Assembly (NCBI RefSeq): GCF_008122265.1
Contig: NZ_CP043042.1
Coordinates: 930,001-994,000, forward strand
Length of the DNA stretch: 64,000 nt
Source of the DNA: Marinobacter fonticola
GTDB taxonomy: Bacteria > Pseudomonadota > Gammaproteobacteria > Pseudomonadales > Oleiphilaceae
Direction of reading: 5' to 3'
A program made the position numbers and the translations under genes. The notes under the pieces were generated by a model. The model was given only the letters and a program-made list of their open reading frames with translations, was not told the origin of the DNA and did no database searches. How positions within the stretch are numbered: position 1 is the stretch's first letter; each line of letters starts with the position of its first letter. Below are positions 42,679 through 51,983 of the stretch, piece after piece.

Positions 42679-43632
42679 ATGCAGATTCGACTGGCCAATC
42701 CCCGCGGCTTCTGTGCCGGTGTAGACCGGGCAATCGAGATCGTCAACCGGGCGCTCGACGTCTTCGGTGCGCCGATTTACGTACGTCACGAAGTCGTGCA
42801 CAACAAGTTTGTCGTCAGCAATCTGCGTGATCGCGGGGCTATCTTCGTCGACGAGCTGGACGAAGTGCCGGACGACCACCTGGTCATCTTCAGTGCTCAT
42901 GGTGTTTCCCAGGCGGTGAAAAACGAAGCCGAGCGCCGTGGGCTTAAAGTCTTCGACGCGACGTGTCCGCTGGTTACCAAAGTGCACATGGAAGTCATGC
43001 GCTACAGTCGCGACGGGCACGAGTGCATCCTCATTGGCCATCAGGGCCACCCCGAGGTGGAAGGCACCATGGGCCAGTATGATCGCGGTAATGGCGGTGA
43101 TATCTACCTGGTGGAAGACGAGGCCGATGTCCAGCGCCTGCAGGTTAAGGATCCATCGCGCTTGGCGTATGTCACCCAGACCACGCTCTCGATGGACGAT
43201 ACTGCCCGCGTGATCGACGCCCTGCGCGAGAAGTTCCCCGACATCCAAGGCCCCCGCAAAGACGACATCTGCTACGCCACCCAGAACCGCCAGGACGCGG
43301 TCAAACAACTCGCCGGAGGCTGCGACCTCATGCTTGTCGTCGGCTCTCCTAACAGCTCCAACTCCAACCGCCTACGCGAACTCGCCGAGCGCATGGGCAC
43401 CCCCGCCTACCTGATCGACGACGCCGGCCAAATCGATCCTACTTGGCTGGCAAGCCGCAAATCCGTTGGTGTCACGGCCGGTGCTTCCGCCCCGGAAGTG
43501 CTGGTGCACGATGTGATCGCACGTCTGCGCGAACTTGGGTGCGATGCGCCTGAAGAGATCGCTGGGCGTGAGGAGAATATTGTGTTTTCTATGCCGCGGG
43601 AATTGCGGATACCGACAGCCCAAATTGATTGA
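42679..43632 (+). CDS. ispH: 4-hydroxy-3-methylbut-2-enyl diphosphate reductase
   Basis: IspH makes isopentenyl and dimethylallyl diphosphate in the last step of the MEP pathway, using a 4Fe-4S cluster. The 317-residue protein has the three cluster cysteines at 12 ([11 protein letters not shown]), 96 ([10 protein letters not shown]) and 198 ([11 protein letters not shown]), plus [11 protein letters not shown] and the catalytic Glu/His residues in [14 protein letters not shown] before ATG 42679 sets the start; the frame is open farther upstream over fkpB. A block within the gene (about 43240-43440) uses C-ending codons more strongly than the rest. Confidence 0.97.
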   Translation: MQIRLANPRGFCAGVDRAIEIVNRALDVFGAPIYVRHEVVHNKFVVSNLRDRGAIFVDELDEVPDDHLVIFSAHGVSQAVKNEAERRGLKVFDATCPLVTKVHMEVMRYSRDGHECILIGHQGHPEVEGTMGQYDRGNGGDIYLVEDEADVQRLQVKDPSRLAYVTQTTLSMDDTARVIDALREKFPDIQGPRKDDICYATQNRQDAVKQLAGGCDLMLVVGSPNSSNSNRLRELAERMGTPAYLIDDAGQIDPTWLASRKSVGVTAGASAPEVLVHDVIARLRELGCDAPEEIAGREENIVFSMPRELRIPTAQID

Positions 43633-43874
43633 GCGTTGCTTCTCCAGCGTAACTTATAGTTATTCGCACTTCCTGGGCGTTTTCACGCGCCCTAATTATC
43701 CGGGCTGAATCGGGCGGCGGTCAGCGACTCCTGCTGTCTCAGGGTGGCAGTTCACGTCCCGTTCCGCGCTTTTAATCGACCGCATATCCTCTCGAAAGTC
43801 CCGTTTGTCGACTCTTGGTCGCCTCTGGTTTTACCGCTGGTTACGATTCAAGTAATTCAGGCTGGACGACTTAT
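43633..43874. other. Intergenic region ispH to minor-pilin operon
   Basis: About 240 bases. A small stem GGGCG/CGCCC with an eight-base loop lies at 43675-43692 but lacks a T tract. CCGTTCCGC near 43768 is reminiscent of an AlgR box, but the match is too weak to call. The minor-pilin operon must be transcribed from here; I find no convincing sigma-70 or sigma-54 promoter. Confidence 0.35.
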
Positions 43875-44384
43875 ATGCTTTCCAATCGAACACCAAAAAA
43901 TGGCGGCTTTACTCTAATCGAGCTCATGATTGTCATTGCTCTGGTTGCTATTGTCGCGACCATGGCGCTGCCCTCCTTCACCCAGGTTTTGGCCAGTAAT
44001 AGGGTTTCCTCCACGACGAATAGCGTGATCGGTATCCTTAACTTTGCCCGTGGCGAAGCGGTTAAGCGGGCGCGGACGGTGAACGTGCGTCCTGCTGATG
44101 GGGCCGATTGGGACAGTGGTGTGTTGCTGTGGGTGGATGCCGACTCGGATAGCACCTTTGATGCAGCGGAGGAGGTCAGACGCTCTGAACCCATGCCCGG
44201 AAACATAGGTATGGCGGCCTCTGGTAGCCTCCTGGCGATGGGGTTCAGGGGCAACGGTTACCTCGCTTCGGGTTCTACCACCGAGTTCATCTTGCGCATA
44301 TGCAGTCCGGATACGACCCAGGGTAGTGCTGTCTCCGTCGGCTTCTCCGGCCGTATCCGTTCCAATGACGTGAATTGCAATTAA
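43875..44384 (+). CDS. fimU: FimT/FimU-type minor pseudopilin (GspH family) with GRxR motif
   Basis: This 169-residue minor pilin starts the pilin priming operon. A short leader ends at Gly before the type III cleavage site (NGG^[16 protein letters not shown]), with the conserved Glu at position 5 of the mature helix. The globular GspH-like domain follows. Near the C-terminus the protein reads SGRIRSND, a GRxR motif like that reported to bind DNA in FimT of Legionella. By position it is FimU-like; by motif it may act as FimT. I chose ATG 43875 for the short leader; the frame is open to 43815. Confidence 0.85.
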   Translation: MLSNRTPKNGGFTLIELMIVIALVAIVATMALPSFTQVLASNRVSSTTNSVIGILNFARGEAVKRARTVNVRPADGADWDSGVLLWVDADSDSTFDAAEEVRRSEPMPGNIGMAASGSLLAMGFRGNGYLASGSTTEFILRICSPDTTQGSAVSVGFSGRIRSNDVNCN

Positions 44385-44398
44385 TGAGAGCTAACGTA

Positions 44399-44854
44399 AT
44401 GCCTTACAGATCGCAGTCCGGGTTCACAATGATCGAAGTGCTGGTGGCGCTGCTTGTGTTTGCCATCGGGCTGCTTGGCGTGGCCGGCATGCAGACCCTG
44501 GCGCTCAAGTCGACTGAGAATTCGAATATACGGTCACTGGCCAACCTGCATGCCTATGAAATCGTCGAGAGAATGCGGGCCAACATGCCGGGGGTGACGG
44601 CGGGCGCCTACAGCAGTATTACGGGCAAAACCGGAGCTACGAATTGCCAACCGGCTTGTACCGCATCCAATTTGGCTGCCTGGGATGCGGAGCAGTGGCT
44701 CAGCAACCTGTCGGCGGATATACCAAGCACCACATCCGCCAGCGTGTCTTATGCCGGAGGCGTCGCCACGGTAACGGTTAACTGGAATGAGCGGGGCCTC
44801 GGAAGCGACGCCGAAGCGCAGACTTATGTATTGCAGGCGAGGATTGACCAGTAA
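44399..44854 (+). CDS. pilV: PilV, type IV pilus minor pilin
   Basis: PilV is a GspI-like minor pilin that, with FimU, PilW, PilX and PilE, forms the pilus tip and primes assembly. The leader MPYRSQSG is cleaved before FTMIEVLVALLVFAIGLLG, with Glu at position 5. The following segment GVAGMQTLALKSTENSN is typical of PilV. GAGAG ahead of ATG 44399 supports this start; ATG 44384, overlapping the upstream stop, is possible. Length is about 151 residues. Confidence 0.88.
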   Translation: MPYRSQSGFTMIEVLVALLVFAIGLLGVAGMQTLALKSTENSNIRSLANLHAYEIVERMRANMPGVTAGAYSSITGKTGATNCQPACTASNLAAWDAEQWLSNLSADIPSTTSASVSYAGGVATVTVNWNERGLGSDAEAQTYVLQARIDQ

Positions 44855-45879
44855 TGAATAAGATTGGCTACAACCAGCGAGGTCTTTCTCTCATCGAGTT
44901 CATGGTTGCCGGTGCAATCGGTCTGATCCTGACCCTTGGACTGTTTCAGATTTTCGTGAGTAACCAGCGCGCTTTTACAGTGACCGGCGCGAGCTCCTAC
45001 GTTCAGGAAAGTGGCCGGATGGCCACCGAAATTCTGAGTAAGGCCATCCGCAATGCGGACTACTGGGGGTGTGTCAGCCGGTCGTCGGTGTTCAATAACC
45101 TGAATATTGATCCAACGGACGATGTTTTGGGCTTCGGTCAAGGCGTCAACGGCGAAGATAACAACAGCGATAGCTCGGACGCCGTAATCAACGGTACAGA
45201 CGTCCTTACCCTTCGTGGTGCCCGCGGATCAAATGGGATGCAGACCGATTCACCCATGCCAAACTCGTCGGCAGTTCTCGATGTCAAGACGAGCGCTGGT
45301 CTAGAAGAAGGCGAGGTCGTGGTTATCAGCAATTGTCGTGGGGCGGATATTTTTCAGATTACTAGCCTCCCCGGTAGCGGGGACAAGATCCAGCACAACA
45401 CAGGCAGCTCGGTGTCGCCGGGCAATGGCAAGAATGTCTCCAATTGCGGCAGCTCAAACTGTCTGTCCCAGTTGTATGACAAGGGCTCTGATATCTTGCG
45501 TCCGTACTCAGATACCTACTACGTCGGAACCGGAACCAGCGGACAACCCGCCCTTTTTCTGCGCAGCGGTTTAATGAAGGGCTCGAGTATAGGCTCGGTT
45601 CAGGCCATAGAGCTGGTTGAGGGAGTGGAGGATATGCAGGTGCTATATGGCGAAGATACGAATGGCGACGGGGCTGTGAATCGATATGTGTCCGCTGGCT
45701 CGGTCACAGACATGGCCTCGGTCATAGCGCTTCGAATTTCACTTCTGGTGCGGTCGGCAGAAGATAGCGTCCTCGATACTTCTCAGAACGTTACCTTCGA
45801 TGGCGTCGCGGTGGACGGTAGCGATCGTCGCCTGCGTCGAGTTTACTCCATGACCTCAACAATCAGAAACAGGATATAA
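44854..45879 (+). CDS. pilW: PilW, type IV pilus minor pilin
   Basis: PilW is the large GspJ-like minor pilin of the tip complex. The 341-residue protein has a short leader ending in RG^LSLIEFMVAGAIGLIL, with Glu at position 5 and a single N-terminal helix. The segments SGRMATEILSKAIRNADYWGC and the late DMASVIALRISLLVRS are typical of PilW. DTNGDGAVNRY near residue 268 looks like a calcium-binding loop. It overlaps pilV by one base. Confidence 0.9.
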   Translation: MNKIGYNQRGLSLIEFMVAGAIGLILTLGLFQIFVSNQRAFTVTGASSYVQESGRMATEILSKAIRNADYWGCVSRSSVFNNLNIDPTDDVLGFGQGVNGEDNNSDSSDAVINGTDVLTLRGARGSNGMQTDSPMPNSSAVLDVKTSAGLEEGEVVVISNCRGADIFQITSLPGSGDKIQHNTGSSVSPGNGKNVSNCGSSNCLSQLYDKGSDILRPYSDTYYVGTGTSGQPALFLRSGLMKGSSIGSVQAIELVEGVEDMQVLYGEDTNGDGAVNRYVSAGSVTDMASVIALRISLLVRSAEDSVLDTSQNVTFDGVAVDGSDRRLRRVYSMTSTIRNRI

Positions 45880-45882
45880 GGC

Positions 45883-46434
45883 ATGTTCAATGCGCAGGTA
45901 TCGTTACGTAATCGCCAGTGCGGTGCGGCCTTGTTAACCAGTCTTTTGATATTGCTTGTCCTGTCATTGCTTGCCGTTGCATCGATGCAGAATGTGTCTC
46001 TCCAGGAGAAGATGGTTTCGGCCGTTAAGGACGGACAGGTTGCGCTGGAGGCCGCAGAATATGCAGCCCGTCAGGCAGAGCTTGAACTGGAGAACAATAC
46101 GGTCACGCTCGGTAATTTTGGAGTTAAGACAGGACTCTATCTTAAATCTGAGGCCCCCAACGTCTTCGCAGCGACAACCTGGTCGGCTGGCGAGGGAGCC
46201 AAATCGGTTGCTGCCAGCGGATTTCCCACCGATGAACTGGCCGAAGCGCCTCGTTATTTGATTGAGCATGTCGGCCAGGTGATAACCAGTGAGCAAATTG
46301 ATGATCTTGCTATCGGCAATTATGGAGGCGCCTCAGCCGCAGCCCCGCCCGAAGGTTTCAGGATTGTCGCATGGAGCTCCGGTCGTACCGGACAAACAAC
46401 TCGCATAGTTGAAGTTTTCTACGGGAAGGATTGA
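45883..46434 (+). CDS. pilX: PilX, type IV pilus minor pilin
   Basis: PilX is a 183-residue GspK-like minor pilin. The leader ends at RQCG, followed by AALLTSLLILLVLSLLAVASM; the usual Glu at position 5 is replaced by Thr, which is common in PilX and fits a terminal tip subunit. The helix continues into NVSLQEKMVSAVKDGQVALEAAE, a PilX hallmark. The C-terminal RIVEVFYGKD is also typical. It lies three bases after pilW and is followed by pilY1. Confidence 0.9.
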   Translation: MFNAQVSLRNRQCGAALLTSLLILLVLSLLAVASMQNVSLQEKMVSAVKDGQVALEAAEYAARQAELELENNTVTLGNFGVKTGLYLKSEAPNVFAATTWSAGEGAKSVAASGFPTDELAEAPRYLIEHVGQVITSEQIDDLAIGNYGGASAAAPPEGFRIVAWSSGRTGQTTRIVEVFYGKD

Positions 46435-46457
46435 TTGTCCTCGTGCTGGAGTTTTCT

Positions 46458-49400
46458 ATGAAAAAGCTATCAATGGCAAGTATCCACTTTGCCCTCGGGT
46501 TAGGACTTACCTTGCCGGCGGCCTCGTTTGCCGCTCCGGTGACGCCTGCATCAAAACCTCTGTTCCTGGATGGCGCCGTCAAACACAACGTGATGCTCGC
46601 AATCGACGACTCCGGCAGCATGGATTTCGAGACGTTGTTCAGCAACAACGACGGCGCTGTGTGGCTCGGCGAGGATGGTTCGTTCGTCAAGGCCAGTGGT
46701 GAATTCAATGACGCTGGTGAAAGTGGCGTACTCAGTCAGGGAAATGGCGGCAAATACGTTTATATTCTGCCAAACGGTCGAAATGGTACTTATGATGGTA
46801 AAAAAATTAATAGTGGCCATCAAGCGGTGCCGCCAATCAAGCCCTTTGCGTTCGTACGCAGCGGTGCGTTTAACAAGGCGTACTACGACCCCAATGTGAC
46901 ATACGAGCCTTGGCCGTCCTATGGCGGGTTCACTTTCAATGATATCGATCCGACAGAAGCTCCGTTCGATATTATGATCAATAAAACCTCTACCCTTGAT
47001 CTCACCAGCAATATTAATACGTCTTCGCGAGGCCAGCAGTGGGGGTTTGAAATTGAAGATTCGGATATGCCGTGTACTGACGGAGGAGGAGCATGTAACG
47101 CCACAGGAACGGCCCACTATACTTATTATCCAGCCCATTATTATGTAGTCAGGGATAGCGGCACGTATACGTTTACGCCTAAATCAAGTGTGGACACTTT
47201 CTACAAAACGAATTCCAGTGCGTTCGAAGCTGAAGATGCCACAATCCTGGGTAACGGCTTCCGAAAAGCCTCGGATTCCGGTTCGCCTGTCCTCAACAAC
47301 GCCTCAAAAGATAGCGCGTCCAATAAGGACTATGTTGGCGTACCCAGCAGTAAAGGCGAAACGAGCAATACGCCGCCAGGGGCCTCCGAAGGACAGTTGG
47401 AGTTTTCGTTCTACCCTAAAACCACAGCTACCCATCGCATATGGATTCGTCGCAGGATGCCAAACGGGAGCTCTGATTCTCTGTGGATTAACCTCCGTGA
47501 TAAATCTCAGTCAGACGTTCAGGTGACTTGGAGCGATAACGATAGTTATTGGTCGAGCTTGGGAGGGCAGGATTGGAATAAATGGTGGAGTAACCATGAG
47601 CATAGTTCGGATTGGGTTTGGCAGTCTTGGGCTTTGGTGGATTTCAACTCCACAAGTCAGCAACAGCATCTAAGAATCCGTTTCCGTGAAGGGGACGTTT
47701 ACGTCGACCAGATTCTGATTACGGCCGATGTCGATAAAATGCCGGGTGGCCCGGTTGTACTTGAGGATGCTCCGGGTGAAGCCGTTGTCCGGAGCTGCGA
47801 TGACCCTCAACCGTCCCATTATCGGGAGTTTTTCGCCGATACCTCGCAATTCTCCGGTGTTGACGCTATTGGTCCTAAAGGCCAGTGCCTTGATCGTATC
47901 GATATCGAGTCGACTAAAACGAGCTACTCTTACGTCGATACTGAAGGTAATGCACAGACCCGTACCTACGCTCAGGAAATAACGAATTTTGCGAACTGGT
48001 TTACCTATTACCGTCGCCGTCATCAGGCTATGCGGGGTGGTTTGGGTGCGGCTTTCCAGGGTATTGGCGGTATTCAGGCGGGTTTATTCTGGATCAATAA
48101 CCGCCGGAATGTCTCAATGTATGACATGGACAGCGAGACGGATTTGTCCGCCTTTCTGAAAGAACACTATAACTACGTATCCAGCGGCGGTACCCCAAAC
48201 CGGGAAGCGTTGAAGCATGCCGGTGAGCAGTTGAAGCGCACCGGTAATGGAGCGCCCATCACCCTTGAATGTCAAAAGAACTTTACCTTGCTGTTTACCG
48301 ATGGTTTTTCGTCAAAAACCGATCCGGGAGGAATTGGCAACGAAGATAGGGACGCTGGAGCGCCCTACGCGGACTCGTATAGCCATAACCTCGGTGACAT
48401 TGCCTACAAATACTACAGTGAAAATCTCCGGCCAGACCTGACGAAAGAAGGACTGAGATTGTCGGATGAGTGTAAGGACTCGCCTTCGCCGATACTCGAT
48501 TGCAACAAAAACCTTCACATGAACACCTATACGGTGGGACTGGGCGCGCAAGGCAATATATACGGGGTAACTCATGAGACGATAGCCGATGCCTACGCAA
48601 ATCCGCCTTCCTGGCCGGACACCGAGGTCGAGCGTGACAAGCGGATGATCGACGACCTTTATCACGCCGCGATCAATGGTAAGGGAAAAATGTTTAACGC
48701 GAGCACACCCGTCGAGCTGCGCAAAGAATTGTCCTTGGCGTTGCGGGATATTATTGAGCAGATTGGCAGCTCATCGCGTGTTTCTTTCAATACGGGAACG
48801 TTGAATGAAAATAGCCTGATTTATAGTGCGTCCTTTGACTCGGCCGATTGGAAGGGGGATATCGAGGCCCGTGCGCTCGATCCTGAAACGGGTGACGTGT
48901 CAGAGGCTTTGTCTTGGAGTGCTGCTGAGCAACTAAGCAACCAGGCACCTAACGATCGGGTTATCCTCACTTACAGCAACAATTCCGATGACGGTGTGCC
49001 CTTCCGTTGGGACACGAGTGTATTGGACTCCGGTCAGTTGGCAGACCTGAACACGTCTTCGACAGGCGCACAGGATAGTCTTGGTGTCCAACGGCTGAAC
49101 TTCCTGCGTGGCGTAAAAACACAGGAAGGAAATCTTTTCCGGACCCGGACAACGGTCCTCGGCGACATCGTTCATTCCACACCGCTGTATGTGGGTAAGC
49201 CGAATCTGATGTGGCCTGACTCGGGGCCGTTTGGCACCGAAGACAATCGTTATTCCAAGTTCAAGAACATAACAACGGCTGGGCGCACGCCGGTGATGTA
49301 CGCCGGGGCTAACGATGGGATGCTGCATGGGTTCAATGCCCAAGCATCCACCAGCGATGGGGGGGGGCAGGAGGTGCTGGCCTACGTTCCCCGGTCCGTG

Positions 49401-50771
49401 TATTCAGCAGTGTCAGGTGAAGGCTTGAGCTACCTTACCCGACCGGACTATCAGCATAAATTTTATGTGGATCTGACGCCCCAGGCCGTTGACGTTTTCA
49501 TAAAAGGTTCGCCGTTAGGCGCTGCGGATTGGCGGACGGTGCTTGTTGGTGGTCTGAGAAATGGCGGCGTGGGCCTGTTCGCACTCGATGTTACCGATCC
49601 GTCGACTTTCTCGGAAGACAACGCGGACGATATCGTCCTGTGGGAGTTTAACGAGGACGACGACGCCCGTCTGAACTACGTTACCAGCGAACCGACCGTA
49701 GTAATGATGCCGAATAACAGATGGGCCATGGTGGTTGGTAATGGCTGGGCGAATGGCTCTACCGCGAGCGATAATAAGACCGGTGTTTTCGTGATTTATA
49801 TGGATGGCGGCATCGACGGTACTTGGACGGAAGGCAGCGACTACCGGTTTATCGAACTCGCCGAAACGGGGGGGCTTTCCGCTGTACAGCCAATCGATAC
49901 CAACGGTGACTCAATTGTTGATCGTCTTTACGGTGGTGACCGGGAAGGCAACATGTGGGTCGTGGACGTTAGCAAGAGCAACACCAACACCAACACCAAC
50001 ACCAACCAGTGGGGATCTGCGTACACTTCGGGAAGCACACCTGAACCCCTGTTTACGGCGCTCGATAGTTCCGGTAACGCACAGCCGATAGGTAGCCGGC
50101 CACTCGTTGTTCGCAATGCTGAGTCTCCAGTTGGCACAGAAGGCCCCAACGGTGAAGACTTTATGGTGTACTTCGGCACAGGGCTGTACTTTTCCGCGAG
50201 CGACGCCACAGATGTTTCGTCTCAGTCTTTCTATGGTGTTTGGGATAGGGGAGAGAGTAAGCGGTCTACGGACGATCTGGTGACTCGGACTATCACTGAA
50301 ATCAATACCGGTACGAAAAAGCTAAGGTCCAGCAGCAGCGACCCCATTGACTGGACTGACGCGTCCGGTAATGGCCGCGACTATGGTTGGAAAATGCTGC
50401 TCCCGGAAAGCGGCGAGCGCGTGCTAAATCCGCCACAGATTCGCGGTGAAACCGTCTTCTTTGAAACCTTTACGCCTTCGTCTTCGGCCTGTTCCGGGGG
50501 CGGCTCCTCCTGGCTCATGTCCGTTGCTCTGGATGGCTCGAACCCGGATGTTCCCGCGTTCGATGCTAATGGAGACAACGTGATCAATGACGATGATCTC
50601 GGTTATATCGGTGAACAGGACTCCGAGAATCCCAATATCGGCGGTACAGGCATTTTGGACAACAACCAATACACTAGTGATGGCAAAAAGCCGAAGAAGC
50701 GGAAGATCAAGTACAGCGGCTCTGACGCCAGCGATGGACGCTTGGGGTGGCAGGAACTTCTTTCACCGTAA
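46458..50771 (+). CDS. pilY1: PilY1, pilus tip adhesin with VWA domain and inserted carbohydrate-binding-like domain
   Basis: PilY1 is the tip-associated adhesin and mechanosensor of type IV pili. The 1437-residue protein has a signal peptide (about 1-25), a von Willebrand A domain with MIDAS DDSGS (50-54), and a C-terminal beta-propeller (about 880-1430) with a calcium loop DTNGDSIVDRLYGGD (1147-1161) and an EF-hand-like DANGDNVINDDD (1369-1380). Between the MIDAS strand and the rest of the VWA domain lies an insert (about 253-427) resembling a jelly-roll carbohydrate-binding module: it begins FEAEDATI and ends YVDQILITAD. Its DNA looks AT-richer than the rest. GGAG precedes ATG 46458. PilY1 length and insert vary widely among species. 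Confidence 0.93.
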   Translation: MKKLSMASIHFALGLGLTLPAASFAAPVTPASKPLFLDGAVKHNVMLAIDDSGSMDFETLFSNNDGAVWLGEDGSFVKASGEFNDAGESGVLSQGNGGKYVYILPNGRNGTYDGKKINSGHQAVPPIKPFAFVRSGAFNKAYYDPNVTYEPWPSYGGFTFNDIDPTEAPFDIMINKTSTLDLTSNINTSSRGQQWGFEIEDSDMPCTDGGGACNATGTAHYTYYPAHYYVVRDSGTYTFTPKSSVDTFYKTNSSAFEAEDATILGNGFRKASDSGSPVLNNASKDSASNKDYVGVPSSKGETSNTPPGASEGQLEFSFYPKTTATHRIWIRRRMPNGSSDSLWINLRDKSQSDVQVTWSDNDSYWSSLGGQDWNKWWSNHEHSSDWVWQSWALVDFNSTSQQQHLRIRFREGDVYVDQILITADVDKMPGGPVVLEDAPGEAVVRSCDDPQPSHYREFFADTSQFSGVDAIGPKGQCLDRIDIESTKTSYSYVDTEGNAQTRTYAQEITNFANWFTYYRRRHQAMRGGLGAAFQGIGGIQAGLFWINNRRNVSMYDMDSETDLSAFLKEHYNYVSSGGTPNREALKHAGEQLKRTGNGAPITLECQKNFTLLFTDGFSSKTDPGGIGNEDRDAGAPYADSYSHNLGDIAYKYYSENLRPDLTKEGLRLSDECKDSPSPILDCNKNLHMNTYTVGLGAQGNIYGVTHETIADAYANPPSWPDTEVERDKRMIDDLYHAAINGKGKMFNASTPVELRKELSLALRDIIEQIGSSSRVSFNTGTLNENSLIYSASFDSADWKGDIEARALDPETGDVSEALSWSAAEQLSNQAPNDRVILTYSNNSDDGVPFRWDTSVLDSGQLADLNTSSTGAQDSLGVQRLNFLRGVKTQEGNLFRTRTTVLGDIVHSTPLYVGKPNLMWPDSGPFGTEDNRYSKFKNITTAGRTPVMYAGANDGMLHGFNAQASTSDGGGQEVLAYVPRSVYSAVSGEGLSYLTRPDYQHKFYVDLTPQAVDVFIKGSPLGAADWRTVLVGGLRNGGVGLFALDVTDPSTFSEDNADDIVLWEFNEDDDARLNYVTSEPTVVMMPNNRWAMVVGNGWANGSTASDNKTGVFVIYMDGGIDGTWTEGSDYRFIELAETGGLSAVQPIDTNGDSIVDRLYGGDREGNMWVVDVSKSNTNTNTNTNQWGSAYTSGSTPEPLFTALDSSGNAQPIGSRPLVVRNAESPVGTEGPNGEDFMVYFGTGLYFSASDATDVSSQSFYGVWDRGESKRSTDDLVTRTITEINTGTKKLRSSSSDPIDWTDASGNGRDYGWKMLLPESGERVLNPPQIRGETVFFETFTPSSSACSGGGSSWLMSVALDGSNPDVPAFDANGDNVINDDDLGYIGEQDSENPNIGGTGILDNNQYTSDGKKPKKRKIKYSGSDASDGRLGWQELLSP
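49979..50006 (+). repeat. CAACAC hexanucleotide repeat in pilY1
   Basis: Four perfect CAACAC units plus a partial one encode Asn-Thr pairs in the beta-propeller. Slippage would add or remove NT pairs without a frameshift. Confidence 0.85.
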
Positions 50772-50840
50772 CGAACGCAATTGCCTGACCATGCTTCCAG
50801 CACGGTCAGGATGGGCACACGCTAGAATGGGCAGAAGTAG

Positions 50841-51263
50841 ATGAAACTCGCAAGACGTGATGTGTTTAGGGTGCGGTCAGCCCGGAATCGGGGCTTTACC
50901 CTGATCGAGTTGATGATTGTGGTCGCTATATTGGGAATCATTGCAGCAGTGGCGATTCCCAGTTACTCCCAGTATGTCAGGGATGCCCGTGCCACGGACG
51001 CCCAAGGCGCACTAATGGCGCTGGCCAGCAGACTTGAAAGGTTCCACACACAGAACTCGACGTATACTGGCGCCGCCCTGGGCGCGGGCGGGATTTTCCC
51101 GAGTGAGGCACCGCTCGACGGCACAGCGAAGTACTACGACCTTGTCATCGTGGCGGCGAGTACCAGCGCCAACAGTTACAGGATCGAAGCGCGTCCCAAA
51201 AATGGCCAGGGCGGCAACACATTTGCGCTGTTATCCACTGGGCAACGAATTGGCTGGGATTGA
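50841..51263 (+). CDS. pilE: PilE, type IV pilus minor pilin
   Basis: PilE is a 140-residue class III-signal minor pilin, the adapter linking the tip complex to the major pilin PilA. The leader ends RNRG before [22 protein letters not shown], with Glu at position 5. The globular domain is short, with [18 protein letters not shown] and a late [20 protein letters not shown]. The basic leader is about 18 residues. It is the last gene of the minor-pilin operon and faces fimT. The major pilin is not in the window, so a small chance remains that this serves as a main subunit. Confidence 0.88.
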   Translation: MKLARRDVFRVRSARNRGFTLIELMIVVAILGIIAAVAIPSYSQYVRDARATDAQGALMALASRLERFHTQNSTYTGAALGAGGIFPSEAPLDGTAKYYDLVIVAASTSANSYRIEARPKNGQGGNTFALLSTGQRIGWD

Positions 51264-51275
51264 ACGGCCGCCTGC

Positions 51276-51839
51276 TTAACTGCAACTGATAGGGTTGCCG
51301 TCGCTGCCTTCTACAATATCGTCGCCATCCCTGTCTTGAGCGGTCATAACCCGGCCGCCTCGATTAATTCTCAGTTGAATGGCATGACGCGGGTTATTAT
51401 CTCTCGGGCACCAGCGAATATTGCCAATGGCAGAGCTAGCCATGCCATTGGGTATGAAGCCAAAATAAGGGCGGCTGGACGACTGGACCAGTAAAGTGCC
51501 GCGTTTCGGCGGTGCCAGGAGCCTCACTACCGTTTCTTCGGGTGAGCGCGAACGTGAGCGATCCGGATCGAGAAAGATTGTGACAGGGAGGCTCCAGTCA
51601 TCTACGCACTCCTGATCATCATCAAGCGGACACACAGTTACTGTGCTGCGGGCGTTAATGGCCGTTGTTCGCGCAAGATTGAATGCGGAGATCAGTCCAC
51701 CTGTTACGGTAGAGCGCTCGCTCCGCTCAACTAGAAAGCTCCAGGCCGGCATAGCCAGCATCGACGCAATAGCAACCAGTGACAGCACGGTGAGCAGTTC
51801 GATCAACGTAAATGCACGTTGGTTGACGTATCTGGACAT
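51276..51839 (-). CDS. fimT: Second FimT/GspH-family pseudopilin
   Basis: This 187-residue pseudopilin has a short leader MSRYVNQRA, cleaved before FTLIELLTVLSLVAIASMLAMP, with Glu at position 5. The residue before the cleavage site is Ala rather than Gly, a rarer but accepted variant. The domain has GspH/FimT features (SAFNLARTTAINARSTVTVCP). The C-terminal RINRGGRVMTAQDRDGDD has GGR but not the full GRxR. In P. aeruginosa fimT and fimU are adjacent; here the second copy lies inverted at the far end, 12 bases from pilE. Confidence 0.85.
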   Translation of the reverse strand: MSRYVNQRAFTLIELLTVLSLVAIASMLAMPAWSFLVERSERSTVTGGLISAFNLARTTAINARSTVTVCPLDDDQECVDDWSLPVTIFLDPDRSRSRSPEETVVRLLAPPKRGTLLVQSSSRPYFGFIPNGMASSAIGNIRWCPRDNNPRHAIQLRINRGGRVMTAQDRDGDDIVEGSDGNPISCS

Positions 51840-51983
51840 CCTTGTACCTTATCGTCTTGAGTTTGATTATTGGTTTTTTTGAGGTCTCCCTATCCTTGGG
51901 AGCCTTAAATTTCGTGCCTAATGCTACCAAAATCTGTTTCGTCGGCGCGCGGGAGTATGGCCAGCATTTATGTGAGCCTTGAC

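Noticed and set aside
43760..43775. CCGTTCCGC as an AlgR binding site ahead of the minor-pilin operon
   Set aside because: It differs from the AlgR core at several positions and a match this short is expected by chance.
45655..45690. EF-hand-like DTNGDGAVNRY in PilW as a novel calcium switch
   Set aside because: Only a single loop is seen and such Asp/Asn-rich turns are frequent in minor pilins; not enough to call.
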